Origin: Planctomycetia bacterium
GTDB lineage: Bacteria; Planctomycetota; Planctomycetia; Pirellulales; PNKZ01
DNA: 64,000 bases
Assembly: GCA_021413845.1 (NCBI GenBank)
Contig: JAIOPP010000084.1
Span: 133,890 to 197,889, forward strand
Direction of reading: 5' to 3'
The notes under the pieces were generated by a model. That model was not told the DNA's origin. It ran no database searches and saw only the letters and a program-made list of their open reading frames with translations. The first letter of the stretch is position 1; each line of letters begins with the position of its first letter. This document shows, in pieces, positions 9,044 through 17,473 of the stretch. The position numbers were made by a program, and so were the translations under genes.

Positions 9044-10393
9044 TTAGGCCGTGATTTCCGAGATCGTGCCGTTGCTGTCGGCGAACTTTTCCGTGCGGAC
9101 ATCCATCTTCTGCGCCATCGTCAGCAGCACATTGCTGAGATGGGCCTTGCTGTTGACCGGGTTGAAGTAAATACCGGCGTGCTTGTCGTAGCCTTTGAAG
9201 TCGCGAACGAGATTGTAGTCGACATGCGTGCCGTGCTTCAGGCCGAGTTTGCCGCCGCCGGCGAGCACGATCGGCAAGCTCGCGTTGCCGTGGCTATGGC
9301 CGTAGGCCATGCCGCTGCCGTAGAGGGCCATCGTGGAGTCGAGCAGTGGGCCGTCGGCGTCCTTCACTTCGCTGAGCCGGTCGAGGAAGTAGCTGAACTG
9401 CTTGACGTTGAACGCATCGCTGTCCAAAAGGTCTTGCAGCAGTTTCGGGTTGCCGTTGTGGTGCGATAGCGAATGGCGATCTTGTTTCACGCCGATTTCG
9501 GGCACCGAAGGGCCGCTCCCTTCGTTCCCGGTGCTGAACGTGGCGACGCGCGTGAGATCGGTTTGAAACGCGAGCACGATGATGTCGTACATCGTGCGTA
9601 GATACTCGCCGAGGCGTTCCAGCGAGACGTTTTGATTCAAGCGGGCTTGTACGTCGGCCGCGATCTTCGGGCGAGGCGTATCGAGCCAAGTGTCGGCGCG
9701 TTCCGTGCGGACTTCGACTTCACGTACCGATGTCAGGTATTGCTCGAGCCGCCCCCGGTCGTCTTGGCCGAGCTTACCGCCGAGCGTGCGGGCTTCGTCG
9801 AGAACGGCATCCAGGATGCTTCCGCGGCGTTGCAGGCCGCGCCGTTGTTTGGCGATACCCCCCTGCGGCTCTTCGAACAACTCGCGAAATACGACGCTCG
9901 GGTTGCCTTGCGCCGGCAATTGAATGCCGTCGGTGCTATACGCCAACGAATGACCTTGGTTGCTTAACTCCAGCGACGAGTAGCGCGTTTGCGGCGCGGT
10001 GACCTGCGCCATCAGCTGATCGACCGAAATCGTGTTTCGCTCCGACTGCCCGATCTTTCCGCCTGTAAGCCAGATGGTGCAGCAATTGTGATGGTTGCCG
10101 AGGCCATGCGGATGGTGAAGGCCGGAGATCGGCGTGATGTTCTGCCGGTGCTTCTCGAGCGACTCCAACGGCTTCGACAGCTTATAGCCGGCGCCGGAAG
10201 TGGTCATCTGATATTCGATCGTGTTCACGCCGTTGGGCAAGTAGATGAACACGCTTCGCTTAGCGCGCGTCTTCGTCTCGGCAGCGCGAAGCGGACGCAT
10301 GCAGTCGAGCAGCGGCAAGGCCATCGCAACGCCGAGGCCGCGCAGCATGTGGCGACGATTGAGTAGCCAATTCTGCGACAGGAAGTGAGCCAT
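9044..10393 (-). CDS. DUF1552 domain-containing secreted protein
   Basis: 449 residues beginning with a Tat-like leader (NRRHMLRGLGVAMALPLLDC). The DUF1552 family is recognised from FIYLPNGVN near residue 50, SGLHHPHGLGNHHN (a His-rich cluster), and the C-terminal SMALYGSGMAYGHSHGNASLPIVLAGGG. A near-canonical AGGAAAT sits upstream of the ATG. DUF1552 proteins are nearly always found with DUF1592/DUF1588 cytochrome proteins, as here (4529-6892). The His-rich segments suggest a metal site resembling the sulfatase/DUF1501 superfamily, but no activity is established. Export by Tat fits cytoplasmic cofactor loading (inference). Confidence 0.93.
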   Translation of the reverse strand: MAHFLSQNWLLNRRHMLRGLGVAMALPLLDCMRPLRAAETKTRAKRSVFIYLPNGVNTIEYQMTTSGAGYKLSKPLESLEKHRQNITPISGLHHPHGLGNHHNCCTIWLTGGKIGQSERNTISVDQLMAQVTAPQTRYSSLELSNQGHSLAYSTDGIQLPAQGNPSVVFRELFEEPQGGIAKQRRGLQRRGSILDAVLDEARTLGGKLGQDDRGRLEQYLTSVREVEVRTERADTWLDTPRPKIAADVQARLNQNVSLERLGEYLRTMYDIIVLAFQTDLTRVATFSTGNEGSGPSVPEIGVKQDRHSLSHHNGNPKLLQDLLDSDAFNVKQFSYFLDRLSEVKDADGPLLDSTMALYGSGMAYGHSHGNASLPIVLAGGGKLGLKHGTHVDYNLVRDFKGYDKHAGIYFNPVNSKAHLSNVLLTMAQKMDVRTEKFADSNGTISEITA

Positions 10394-10499
10394 CTATGAT
10401 TTCCTAGGTGGGGCAGGCTTCGTGGTCGATTCAAGACTCGATTTTGAAAAACGCGCGAACCGCCGGCTCGCGCGAATGGGTAGTTCATGATACCCGATA

Positions 10500-10810
10500 C
10501 CGCGCGCCGAACCCAAGCGATCTCCTCGTCGACCCAAACATCGGCGACTTGGAATTGGCCGTTCTTCCAGTCGAGTGCCTCAGTGGGGTTCAACTGCACG
10601 AATTGCTCCGGCGCGAGATTTTTCAACTGGCCGATCCGTCGTCCTTTCCAAATTCGAGTGCTCGGATCGAACTCTGAGCGTCTGATCTCCTTGAAGCCCG
10701 TCGACAGTCGTCGGACCGGTCGCGTTTACTTTCAGCTTTCCTTTTTCGATATCGACGGCAATGATTTTCCAGGCTCGTTCGTGACACGAAGAAAAAGCCA
10801 TTCCGCCATC
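10500..10810 (-). pseudogene. Decayed paralogue of the 7879-8936 gene
   Basis: Two minus-strand frames hold fragments that align in order with the middle of the neighbouring 7879-8936 protein. The first (about 10690-10790) reads AWKIIAVDIEKGKLKV, matching GWKVAKLDIEKGKIDV. The second (about 10520-10660) reads TRIWKGRRIGQL and later QFQVADVWVDEE, matching TRVWKQRKLVDL and EFTVADIWLDDE. The frame changes between them and there is no intact start or signal peptide. This is a degraded or partial duplicate upstream of the DUF1552 gene. The rest of 10394-11130 shows no further gene. Confidence 0.6.
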
Positions 10811-11130
10811 CTATTTGCTCATCGTACGGTTGGGGCGAGGGTTCCGCCGGCGATGCCGGCGATTTTGGATTCATTTTTCGCACTGGCGACGTATGTCGGG
10901 CGTTAAATGCAAGAGCTTCGGCTTTGGCGTCTGCAACATCCGCGATACGGAACTGGCGTTGACCCCCATCGCGGCGGCGTCCTAAAATCCCCGCCGCGCC
11001 CCGGTTCGGCAACGACCAACCCAGATCGTTTCCGGCGTCGGCTTTCTTCAGCAACGGACGCTCGGCGAGCGAGTAGTCGGCGGCGGCATGTTCCTAAACG
11101 CGTCGCAGGTGCTAGGTATCGGAGCCGATT

Positions 11131-12240
11131 TTGATTGAGTTCTTCAATGCTCGCGTGGTCGATGCTCCGCTCAGCGAAGAAATCCAAGCGGCGGTCGCGC
11201 GCGTCTTGGCCCGCGGCTGGTATGTCTTAGGGCCGGAAGTCGAGCAGTTCGAGGCCGATTTCGCTCGCTATCACGGTGTCGCGCATGCCATCGGCGTCGC
11301 CAACGGCACCGATGCCATTGAGTTGGCGCTGCGCGCCGCCGGCATCGGTCCGGGCGATGAAGTGATCACGGTCTCGCATACCGCGGTTCCGACCGTGTGT
11401 GCCGTTGAACGCGCCGGCGCGACGCCGGTTTTGGTCGACGTCGACCCGGTGACTTATACCATGTCTCCCGATGCGGCACGCGCCGCCATCACGCCGCGTA
11501 CGAAGGCGTTGTTGCCGGTCCATCTATACGGTCATCCCGCCGAGCTTTCCGAGCTCACCGCGCTGGCGACGCAACATGGATTGCTGCTCGTCGAAGACTG
11601 CGCCCAAGCTCATGGAGCGCGCTACGACGGGCGCCGCGTCGGCACATTCGGCGCAATGGGGGCCTTCAGCTTCTATCCTACGAAAAACTTAGGCGGTTAC
11701 GGCGACGGCGGAGCCATCATTACCGACGACGACGCATTGGCCGCTCGTCTACGACGCCTGCGCAACTACGGCCAGCGCGACCGCTACCATTCCATCGAGC
11801 GGGGCGTAAATAGTCGCCTCGATGATCTGCAAGCCGCGATCTTGGGGGTGAAACTGCAAAGCCTCGATGAGTGGAACGAGCGCCGTCGCCGACTCGCTGA
11901 GCGCTACGACGAACGACTCGAAGGGGTCGATTGTCCGCAGCTACGCGCCGGGCAACTTTCGATCGAGCACGTTTATCATCTGTATGTCGTGCGCAGTCGC
12001 ACGCGTGATGCTCTACGAACCCGCTTGGAAACGGTCGGCGTGAAGACGCAGGTTCATTACCCGATTCCCATCCACCTGCAGCAGGCCTATCACGACCTCG
12101 GGTATCGGCGCGGTTCGCTACCGACGACCGAACGCTTGGCTGAAGAGATCCTTTCGCTGCCGCTCTACCCAGGCCTGACGACGACGCAAGTCGACTTCAT
12201 TTGCGACGCGGTTCGACGAAACGTCAGAGGGGCCGCCTAA
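11131..12240 (+). CDS. DegT/DnrJ/EryC1/StrS family sugar aminotransferase
   Basis: 369-residue PLP-dependent aminotransferase that converts a nucleotide-linked keto-sugar to an amino-sugar. Visible features are the substrate/PLP segment GVANGTDAIELAL (about 55-67), the pyridine-nitrogen aspartate in VEDCAQAHGA (D156) and the Schiff-base lysine K185 in SFYPTKNLG. It starts with TTG at 11131 behind GGAG at 11121; no better start exists. The stop overlaps the next start as TAATG. With the following SDR and acyltransferase genes it fits a route to an N-acylated amino-deoxysugar. Confidence 0.93.
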   Translation: MIEFFNARVVDAPLSEEIQAAVARVLARGWYVLGPEVEQFEADFARYHGVAHAIGVANGTDAIELALRAAGIGPGDEVITVSHTAVPTVCAVERAGATPVLVDVDPVTYTMSPDAARAAITPRTKALLPVHLYGHPAELSELTALATQHGLLLVEDCAQAHGARYDGRRVGTFGAMGAFSFYPTKNLGGYGDGGAIITDDDALAARLRRLRNYGQRDRYHSIERGVNSRLDDLQAAILGVKLQSLDEWNERRRRLAERYDERLEGVDCPQLRAGQLSIEHVYHLYVVRSRTRDALRTRLETVGVKTQVHYPIPIHLQQAYHDLGYRRGSLPTTERLAEEILSLPLYPGLTTTQVDFICDAVRRNVRGAA

Positions 12241-13283
12241 TGCCATCGTTCATCGATCCGACGCATTGGCAAGGCACGAACGTGCTGATCACCGGCGGGC
12301 TCGGCTTCATCGGCTCGAGCTTAGCGATTCGCCTCGCGGACCTCGGTGCCCAAGTGACGCTGCTCGACGCAATGATTCCGGAATACGGCGGCAACCTGTT
12401 CAATATCGAGCCCGTCGCCGAGCGCGTGCGCGTCAACTACGGTAATATCTGCGATGAGCACGCGATGAGCTGCTTGGTCCGCGATCAGCAGTATGTGTTC
12501 CATCTGGCCGGTCAGGTGTCGCATGTCTTGAGCCTCACCAATCCTTATCCCGACATCGAATTCAACATCAAAGGGACGGCGACGGTGATGGAAGCCGTTC
12601 GCCGGCACGCGCCCGACGCGAAGGTCATCTTCACCGGCACGCGCGGGCAATACGGCGCCACGACCGATCTCCCCGTTAATGAAACCGCGTCGACGAACCC
12701 CCGTGGAATCTACGAGGTCTCTAATCTCACGGCCGAGAAGATCATTCTGGTTTATCAGCAAGCGCATGGGATCAACTCCGTGCTCCTGCGGCTGACCAAC
12801 ACTTACGGCCCGCGTGCTCAAATGCGGCACTCGCACTATGGGGTCGCTAATTGGTTCGTCCGTTTGGTGCTCGACGACGGCACGATCAAGGTCTTCGGCG
12901 ACGGAAAGATCAAACGCGACTTCCTCTACGTCGACGATTGCGTCGAAGCGATCTTGATGTCGGCCGTCGCGCCGGAAGCGGTCGGCGAAGTGATGAACGT
13001 CGGCGTCGATCAGCCGACGAACTTCCTCGAACTCGCCGAGTTGCTCGTCGAGCTTTCCGGCCAAGGGCGCTGGGAGTTCGCACCGTTCTCGCCCGAACGT
13101 CGGGCACAAGAACCGGGCGATTTCTATTCGGACATCAGCAAGATTCGCCGTCTGGTCGGCTGGGAACCGCGCTGCTCGCTCACCGACGGCTTGCGAAGCA
13201 CGCTCGACTACTATCGGCTGCATCGCGATCGGTATTGGCAGCCGGAAAAGGTCGTGACGCCGCTGTTGCGCGTGGCGGCTTGA
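12240..13283 (+). CDS. NAD-dependent epimerase/dehydratase (extended SDR)
   Basis: 347-residue extended SDR acting on a nucleotide sugar. The Rossmann motif TGGLGFIG is at residues 18-25; FHLAGQVSH and TGTRGQYG are further family elements, and RDFLYVDDCVEAI marks the substrate domain. The catalytic YxxxK is altered: Y158 is present but the lysine position is N162 (codon 12723-12725, in YEVSN). The ATG overlaps the aminotransferase stop by one base. The open frame continues upstream into that gene but is not used. The exact reaction cannot be assigned. Confidence 0.9.
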   Translation: MPSFIDPTHWQGTNVLITGGLGFIGSSLAIRLADLGAQVTLLDAMIPEYGGNLFNIEPVAERVRVNYGNICDEHAMSCLVRDQQYVFHLAGQVSHVLSLTNPYPDIEFNIKGTATVMEAVRRHAPDAKVIFTGTRGQYGATTDLPVNETASTNPRGIYEVSNLTAEKIILVYQQAHGINSVLLRLTNTYGPRAQMRHSHYGVANWFVRLVLDDGTIKVFGDGKIKRDFLYVDDCVEAILMSAVAPEAVGEVMNVGVDQPTNFLELAELLVELSGQGRWEFAPFSPERRAQEPGDFYSDISKIRRLVGWEPRCSLTDGLRSTLDYYRLHRDRYWQPEKVVTPLLRVAA

Positions 13284-13327
13284 AGTGGAGTTGCGCCGAT
13301 CGAGTTTTCCAGCCCGGATATTTTCGA

Positions 13328-14062
13328 ATGAATGCCGTTGAGTCAACCGCGCAGATCGCCGCCGACGCCGTGATCGGCGAACGCGTGGTCTTCGGCCGTC
13401 ATGTCACCATCTATCCCGGCGTAACCATCGGCGACGATTGCCGAATCTTCGACAATGCCGTGATCGGTCGGCCTCCGATGTCGGCAGGGAATACCACGCG
13501 CGCGGTCGATCGCAGCGCGCGGCCGCTCAGCATCGGGCCCGGCTCGATCATTGGTGCCGGAGCCGTGCTGTACACGGGGATCCAAATCGGCCGGCAAGTG
13601 CTGATCGGCGATTTGGCGAGCATGCGCGAAGGCTGCCTCGTCGAAGACGAGGCAGTGGTCGGACGCGGTGTGCAGGTGATGTACGACACGACGATTAAGG
13701 CCCGCAGCCGAATCATCGACGGCGCGATCCTCACAGGCAACATGCTGATCGAAGAAGACGTCTTCGTCGGGCCCGGAGTGGTGAGCATCAACGATAACGA
13801 CGTTTATCTCAAGCGCTTCGGCTTGGCTCCTTTCTCCGTCCGTGGTCCGATCTTGCGGCGCTTTTGCTTGGTCGGCGCCGGAGCGAATCTTGCGGCGGGG
13901 GTGGAAGTCGGCGAAGGGGCCATCGTGGCTCCGCAAGCGATGGTCACGCGCGATGTTCTGCCGTGGACGATCGTGGCCGGAGTGCCGGCCGCAGTAAAGC
14001 GATCGGTGGAAGAACGAGTACGGCGGCAGATCCTCGAGCACTTTGCGATTCTTGCCGTATAG
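13328..14062 (+). CDS. Hexapeptide-repeat (left-handed beta-helix) acyltransferase
   Basis: 244 residues dominated by hexapeptide repeats (ADAVIGERVVFGRHVTIYPGVTIGDDC, GPGSIIGAGAVLYTGIQIG, GVEVGEGAIVAPQAMVTRDV), forming a left-handed beta-helix. The final VTRDVLPWTIVAGVPA is the usual end of sugar N- or O-acetyltransferases. The reading frame is open far upstream, but the fold starts at the ATG at 13328, 44 bp after the SDR. With the aminotransferase it probably N-acylates the amino-sugar product (inference from neighbours). Confidence 0.88.
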   Translation: MNAVESTAQIAADAVIGERVVFGRHVTIYPGVTIGDDCRIFDNAVIGRPPMSAGNTTRAVDRSARPLSIGPGSIIGAGAVLYTGIQIGRQVLIGDLASMREGCLVEDEAVVGRGVQVMYDTTIKARSRIIDGAILTGNMLIEEDVFVGPGVVSINDNDVYLKRFGLAPFSVRGPILRRFCLVGAGANLAAGVEVGEGAIVAPQAMVTRDVLPWTIVAGVPAAVKRSVEERVRRQILEHFAILAV

Positions 14063-14087
14063 GAGTCCGCTTAAAACCGGAGTACGA

Positions 14088-15050
14088 ATGAGTTTGGTTT
14101 CCATCGTGGTTCCGGTGTTCAACAATTCCGGGAGCCTCGCCGATCTACTAAATCGCTTGGCTCAACTCGCCGGCCGCCATCCGACGGACGAGTTCGAGTT
14201 CATCCTCGTCGACGACGGTTCCAGCGACGATTCTTATCGCGTGATGGAACGGTTGGCGGCGCGCGAAGAGCGGCTGACGCTCGTCAAGCTCTCGCGCAAC
14301 TTCGGTTCGAACGCCGCCATCTTGGCCGGGTTGGAACATGCCGCAGGTGATGCCGTCGGCGTGATCGCCGCCGATCTGCAGGATCCGCCGGAGATGATCG
14401 ATCAGATGCTCGCCAAGTGGCGCGAGGGGCGCAAAGTGGTGCTGGCGGGGCGCGACACGCGCGACGACCCATGGCTTACTTGTTTGATGGCCGACACCTT
14501 CTATAAGTTGTTCCGTCGATTCGCTATCGCGACGATGCCTCCGCGCGGCTTCGACTTCTTTCTGATCGATCGCCAAGTGACCGATCTCGTCGTTGCCACT
14601 CAAGAGCGCAACGCTTACCTCATGGGCCTGATCCTCTGGCTCGGCTTTCAACCCGAGGTGTTGTACTACCATCGCGCGAAGCGCGAAACACGCTACGGCC
14701 AATCCATGTGGACGTTCGCCCGCAAGGTACGCTACTTTGCCGATGCATTCGTAGCTTTCTCTTACGCGCCGATTCGAGCCGCGACTTGCCTCGGCATTCT
14801 CTTTTGCGTGCTCGGTGCGATCTACAGCACCTATATCATCGTCGTGCGGATCGGCTGGGGCATGGCTGTCGATGGTTGGGCCTCGACGATGGTGATGCTG
14901 CTGATGGGCTTCGGCGGTCAGATGCTCATCACGGGAATCCTCGGAGAGTATCTCTGGCGCAGCCTCGATGAAACTCGCGGCCGTCCGCGCTATATTTGCG
15001 AAAGCGTCAAGCAGGGCCAAGCACATCGCAGGCCATTGCGGATCGGTTGA
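14088..15050 (+). CDS. Family 2 glycosyltransferase with C-terminal membrane spans
   Basis: 320-residue GT2 enzyme of the polyprenyl-phosphate sugar synthase (DPM/ArnC/GtrB-like) type. The GT-A fold is seen in SIVVPVFNN, the nucleotide-binding EFILVDDGSSDDS and the DxD-like IAADLQDPP. Two hydrophobic spans follow near residues 235-300 (ATCLGILFCVLGAIYS and MVMLLMGFGGQMLITGI), typical of enzymes charging undecaprenyl phosphate. The ATG at 14088 is chosen over an in-frame upstream start because the catalytic domain begins there; it is 25 bp after the acyltransferase. It may provide a lipid-linked sugar to the next protein. Confidence 0.92.
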   Translation: MSLVSIVVPVFNNSGSLADLLNRLAQLAGRHPTDEFEFILVDDGSSDDSYRVMERLAAREERLTLVKLSRNFGSNAAILAGLEHAAGDAVGVIAADLQDPPEMIDQMLAKWREGRKVVLAGRDTRDDPWLTCLMADTFYKLFRRFAIATMPPRGFDFFLIDRQVTDLVVATQERNAYLMGLILWLGFQPEVLYYHRAKRETRYGQSMWTFARKVRYFADAFVAFSYAPIRAATCLGILFCVLGAIYSTYIIVVRIGWGMAVDGWASTMVMLLMGFGGQMLITGILGEYLWRSLDETRGRPRYICESVKQGQAHRRPLRIG

Positions 15051-15126
15051 ACGATGTCCTCGACCATGCGCGAGGTATCGCACGGGGACGAACTACAAGC
15101 TGCTCCATTCGTAAGAAGTGATTCCT

Positions 15127-16932
15127 ATGTGTGCCGACGCTCTCGCTGTCGCCCGCGATCGCACCACATTTCGCTTCGTGCTGGCGACTTGGCTCCTCTC
15201 GACGGCCTTTGCCCTTTGGTTCGCCGTAGGTCTAGGCTTCCGAATTCCTTACGCCGACGAATGGCGCTGGGCCGGAGAAGTGACCGGTCAACAGTCGGAG
15301 GGGACGGCGTGGTTTCTTAAGTCGGAGAATTCGCATCGTCTGCCGCTACCGAAGTTGATCTACATCGGGCTGACGCAAAGCACCGGCGATTTTCGCTCCA
15401 CCGCCGTCGCGAGTGTATTACTCTTGTCGGCATCGTCGCTGGTGTTGATCTTCTGTATGCGCCGCCGGCGCGGGTCGACGAGCCCGCTGGATATTCTTTT
15501 CCCGTTGCTGGTGTTGCATGGCGGCAATTATCTAAACCTGATGTGGGGCTTGCAGATCTTCTATTGCTTGAGCACGGCTCTCGCGACGCTGTGGCTGGGC
15601 TTAGTGATCGCGAGCGGGCCGCGGCTTTCCTTGCGCGCGGCAGTCGCTGCCGGTGCCTTGCTGCTCGCGTTAGGGTTTTGCGGTGGCCCCGGCATTTGCT
15701 TGTTGCCGGCGCTGGCGCTATGGCTCGTCTATGCCGGAGTCGAGCGCTGGCGCGATCCCGATTCGCACTCGCGACGTGACGCCGTCGTCATCATCGCGCA
15801 GGTCGTTCCGGCCGGCTTGCTCGTCGTCTGGTATTTTAGCGGCTCGGCCGGTGTCGGATTCGAGACGGAGAGCGTTCGCGTTATCGATGCGCTCCGCGGC
15901 GCCGCGCAAGCCGTGACGATCTCTTGCGGCCGCATGGGTCGCGAACTTTGGCCTGTCTCCGGTTTCATCGTCTTCGGCGGGCTCGTCGCTGTATCGTGCT
16001 TTCTCGTGCGGAGTTGGCTCCGCCGGCCGGAGGTACGGCTCGAGGTCGTCGGGATGGCTTGCTTCCTCCTCGCGATGGTCGCGCAAGCGCTGGCGATCGG
16101 CATCGCGCGCGGTGCGCTTAGCCCCGACTATTGCCTCACCGGCCGCTACACCTTGCTGACCGCGCCACTGCTCGCGGCCTGTGCCGTGTGCGCCGGGCTG
16201 TATGCAACACGCAGCGTCGGCCTGAGAGCGCAATGGGTAATGACCGTCGTCGTGTTGGCCGTGGCGATCAGCTATGGCTCCAACGGCGTCCATCACGCGC
16301 GCGAATTGCTGGTAAAGACCGAGCGCGTCGAGCGACTCGTGCAAGAGGGAGTCTCTCCGCGAGTGATCGGCGACCGTTGCAGCGCCGAGATGCAAGACTG
16401 GGCTCGTTCGCTCGAGATGCATCTCACCTGGCTCCAAGCGGCCGGCCTACCGCCGTACGAACGTCATCCGGCCGCTTCTCCGGCCGAGTTCACCGCGGTT
16501 CACAAACTCGCCGACGTAGCTTCGGGCAAGATCCAACGAACCGTGGTCGACGGACGGGTTCGGCTCGAAATCCCGCTACGGATTCCGCAGGATCATCGCG
16601 TGGCCTTGATCACCGTACGGACGAAGAACAACCTCCGGAGCCGAAAGCGGATCAACGGTTTCGATTGGTCGCTGACATCGCAGGGAGTTGCGCCGGCCGG
16701 CAAGTCGTGGTCGCAAAAGTCCGACGTTGGGGACCCACTCTTTGCGACGCTGCAAGTACCGGTGTCGGAAGTCGCAAGTTCCACAAGCGGCATGTCGCTC
16801 GTCTTGCAAGCTTCGGAGCCCGGAATCGATTTTCCGGCCGACACCGATCGAAGCGACATGATCGACGCCTATCTCTACTTCAGCCCGGCTCCGATCACTC
16901 AGGCTGAAGCGAAGCAGTCGATTACGAAGTAA
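15127..16932 (+). CDS. Polytopic GT-C-like membrane protein
   Basis: 601-residue integral membrane protein with about ten hydrophobic segments and a C-terminal extracytoplasmic beta-rich domain (from about residue 440). The first large loop carries YADEWRW and, after a gap, SHRLPLPKLI. A DEW...HR.P loop of this kind occurs in uncharacterised GT-C-like proteins, where an early-loop acidic pair is catalytic. The preceding GT2 gene could supply its polyprenyl-phosphate sugar. I prefer ATG 15127 (AAGAAG upstream) over GTG 15118. It is last in the island; a hairpin follows at 17036. The acceptor is unknown. Confidence 0.8.
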   Translation: MCADALAVARDRTTFRFVLATWLLSTAFALWFAVGLGFRIPYADEWRWAGEVTGQQSEGTAWFLKSENSHRLPLPKLIYIGLTQSTGDFRSTAVASVLLLSASSLVLIFCMRRRRGSTSPLDILFPLLVLHGGNYLNLMWGLQIFYCLSTALATLWLGLVIASGPRLSLRAAVAAGALLLALGFCGGPGICLLPALALWLVYAGVERWRDPDSHSRRDAVVIIAQVVPAGLLVVWYFSGSAGVGFETESVRVIDALRGAAQAVTISCGRMGRELWPVSGFIVFGGLVAVSCFLVRSWLRRPEVRLEVVGMACFLLAMVAQALAIGIARGALSPDYCLTGRYTLLTAPLLAACAVCAGLYATRSVGLRAQWVMTVVVLAVAISYGSNGVHHARELLVKTERVERLVQEGVSPRVIGDRCSAEMQDWARSLEMHLTWLQAAGLPPYERHPAASPAEFTAVHKLADVASGKIQRTVVDGRVRLEIPLRIPQDHRVALITVRTKNNLRSRKRINGFDWSLTSQGVAPAGKSWSQKSDVGDPLFATLQVPVSEVASSTSGMSLVLQASEPGIDFPADTDRSDMIDAYLYFSPAPITQAEAKQSITK

Positions 16933-17035
16933 GCTCCGGCCGGACGTGCAAAACCGCAACGTCGTTCCGCCGCGCGATAGGTGCCTCGTTCGGCCCGTCT
17001 CACGGCGATTTCTCGAAGAGCCGTATAAACGCAAC

Positions 17036-17069
17036 TGCCCGCGCGTCAATAAGTTATGACGCGCGGGCA
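17036..17069. terminator. 13-bp inverted repeat, likely bidirectional terminator
   Basis: TGCCCGCGCGTCA and TGACGCGCGGGCA form a perfect 13-bp stem with an 8-nt AT-rich loop. It lies between the 3' end of the plus-strand glycan island and the 3' end of the minus-strand tRNA-Ser, where a shared terminator would be expected. There is no long T-run on either side, so termination is inferred from position and stability. Confidence 0.55.
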
Positions 17070-17079
17070 ATCGTTCATG

Positions 17080-17169
17080 CGGAGAGGGAGGGATTCGAAC
17101 CCTCGGTACACCTTTTGAGCGTACGACGGTTTAGCAAACCGTTGCCTTCGACCACTCAGCCACCTCCCC
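17080..17169 (-). tRNA. tRNA-Ser(GCU)
   Basis: The 90-nt reverse-strand sequence folds as a class II tRNA: 7-bp acceptor stem (GGGGAGG with CCTCTCC, one G-U pair), D-arm, anticodon arm ACGGTTTGCTAAACCGT with anticodon GCT, a long variable arm, and a canonical T-arm (GAGGG TTCGAAT CCCTC). The discriminator is G and no CCA is encoded. Anticodon and long variable arm identify a serine tRNA reading AGC/AGU. Confidence 0.95.
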
Positions 17170-17473
17170 GATGCTCTTCCAGAAACATCGTCCTTCCCGA
17201 AACGTCGCACCGGCTTGCATTTGCTTTTCGGTACGCTTCATCGGAAGTCGACAATTTTAGGACTTCTTTCGTCATTCGCAAGGGTTTTACATCAAAGGTT
17301 TTGCGGACGACCACTGCATTTGACGCAACCGTGGGTGAGGGTTTTCCCCGCCTCCTAAGCCCTTTCGTCGTTTTTCCGACTAACTTCTAGGTTCTCGTTA
17401 AGGATCGCGTATTATTGCAAGTCTGGGTTTTTGGGCGAACTGCTGCGACTTTTACGAGAAGCTACGGTCTCTA
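17170..17473. other. Intergenic region upstream of the M28 peptidase
   Basis: About 300 bp between the divergent tRNA-Ser and the peptidase gene. It should hold both promoters. A TATTAT at 17410-17415 could be a -10 element for the peptidase but lacks a good -35. No coding sequence with normal protein composition was seen. Confidence 0.4.

Noticed and set aside
10623-11054. 143-codon minus-strand ORF upstream of the aminotransferase
   Set aside because: Frame changes relative to the decayed paralogue and the rest has no protein-like features.
15054-15320. Small ORF between GT2 and the GT-C-like gene
   Set aside because: Arg/Ser-rich and largely overlaps the start of the membrane protein.
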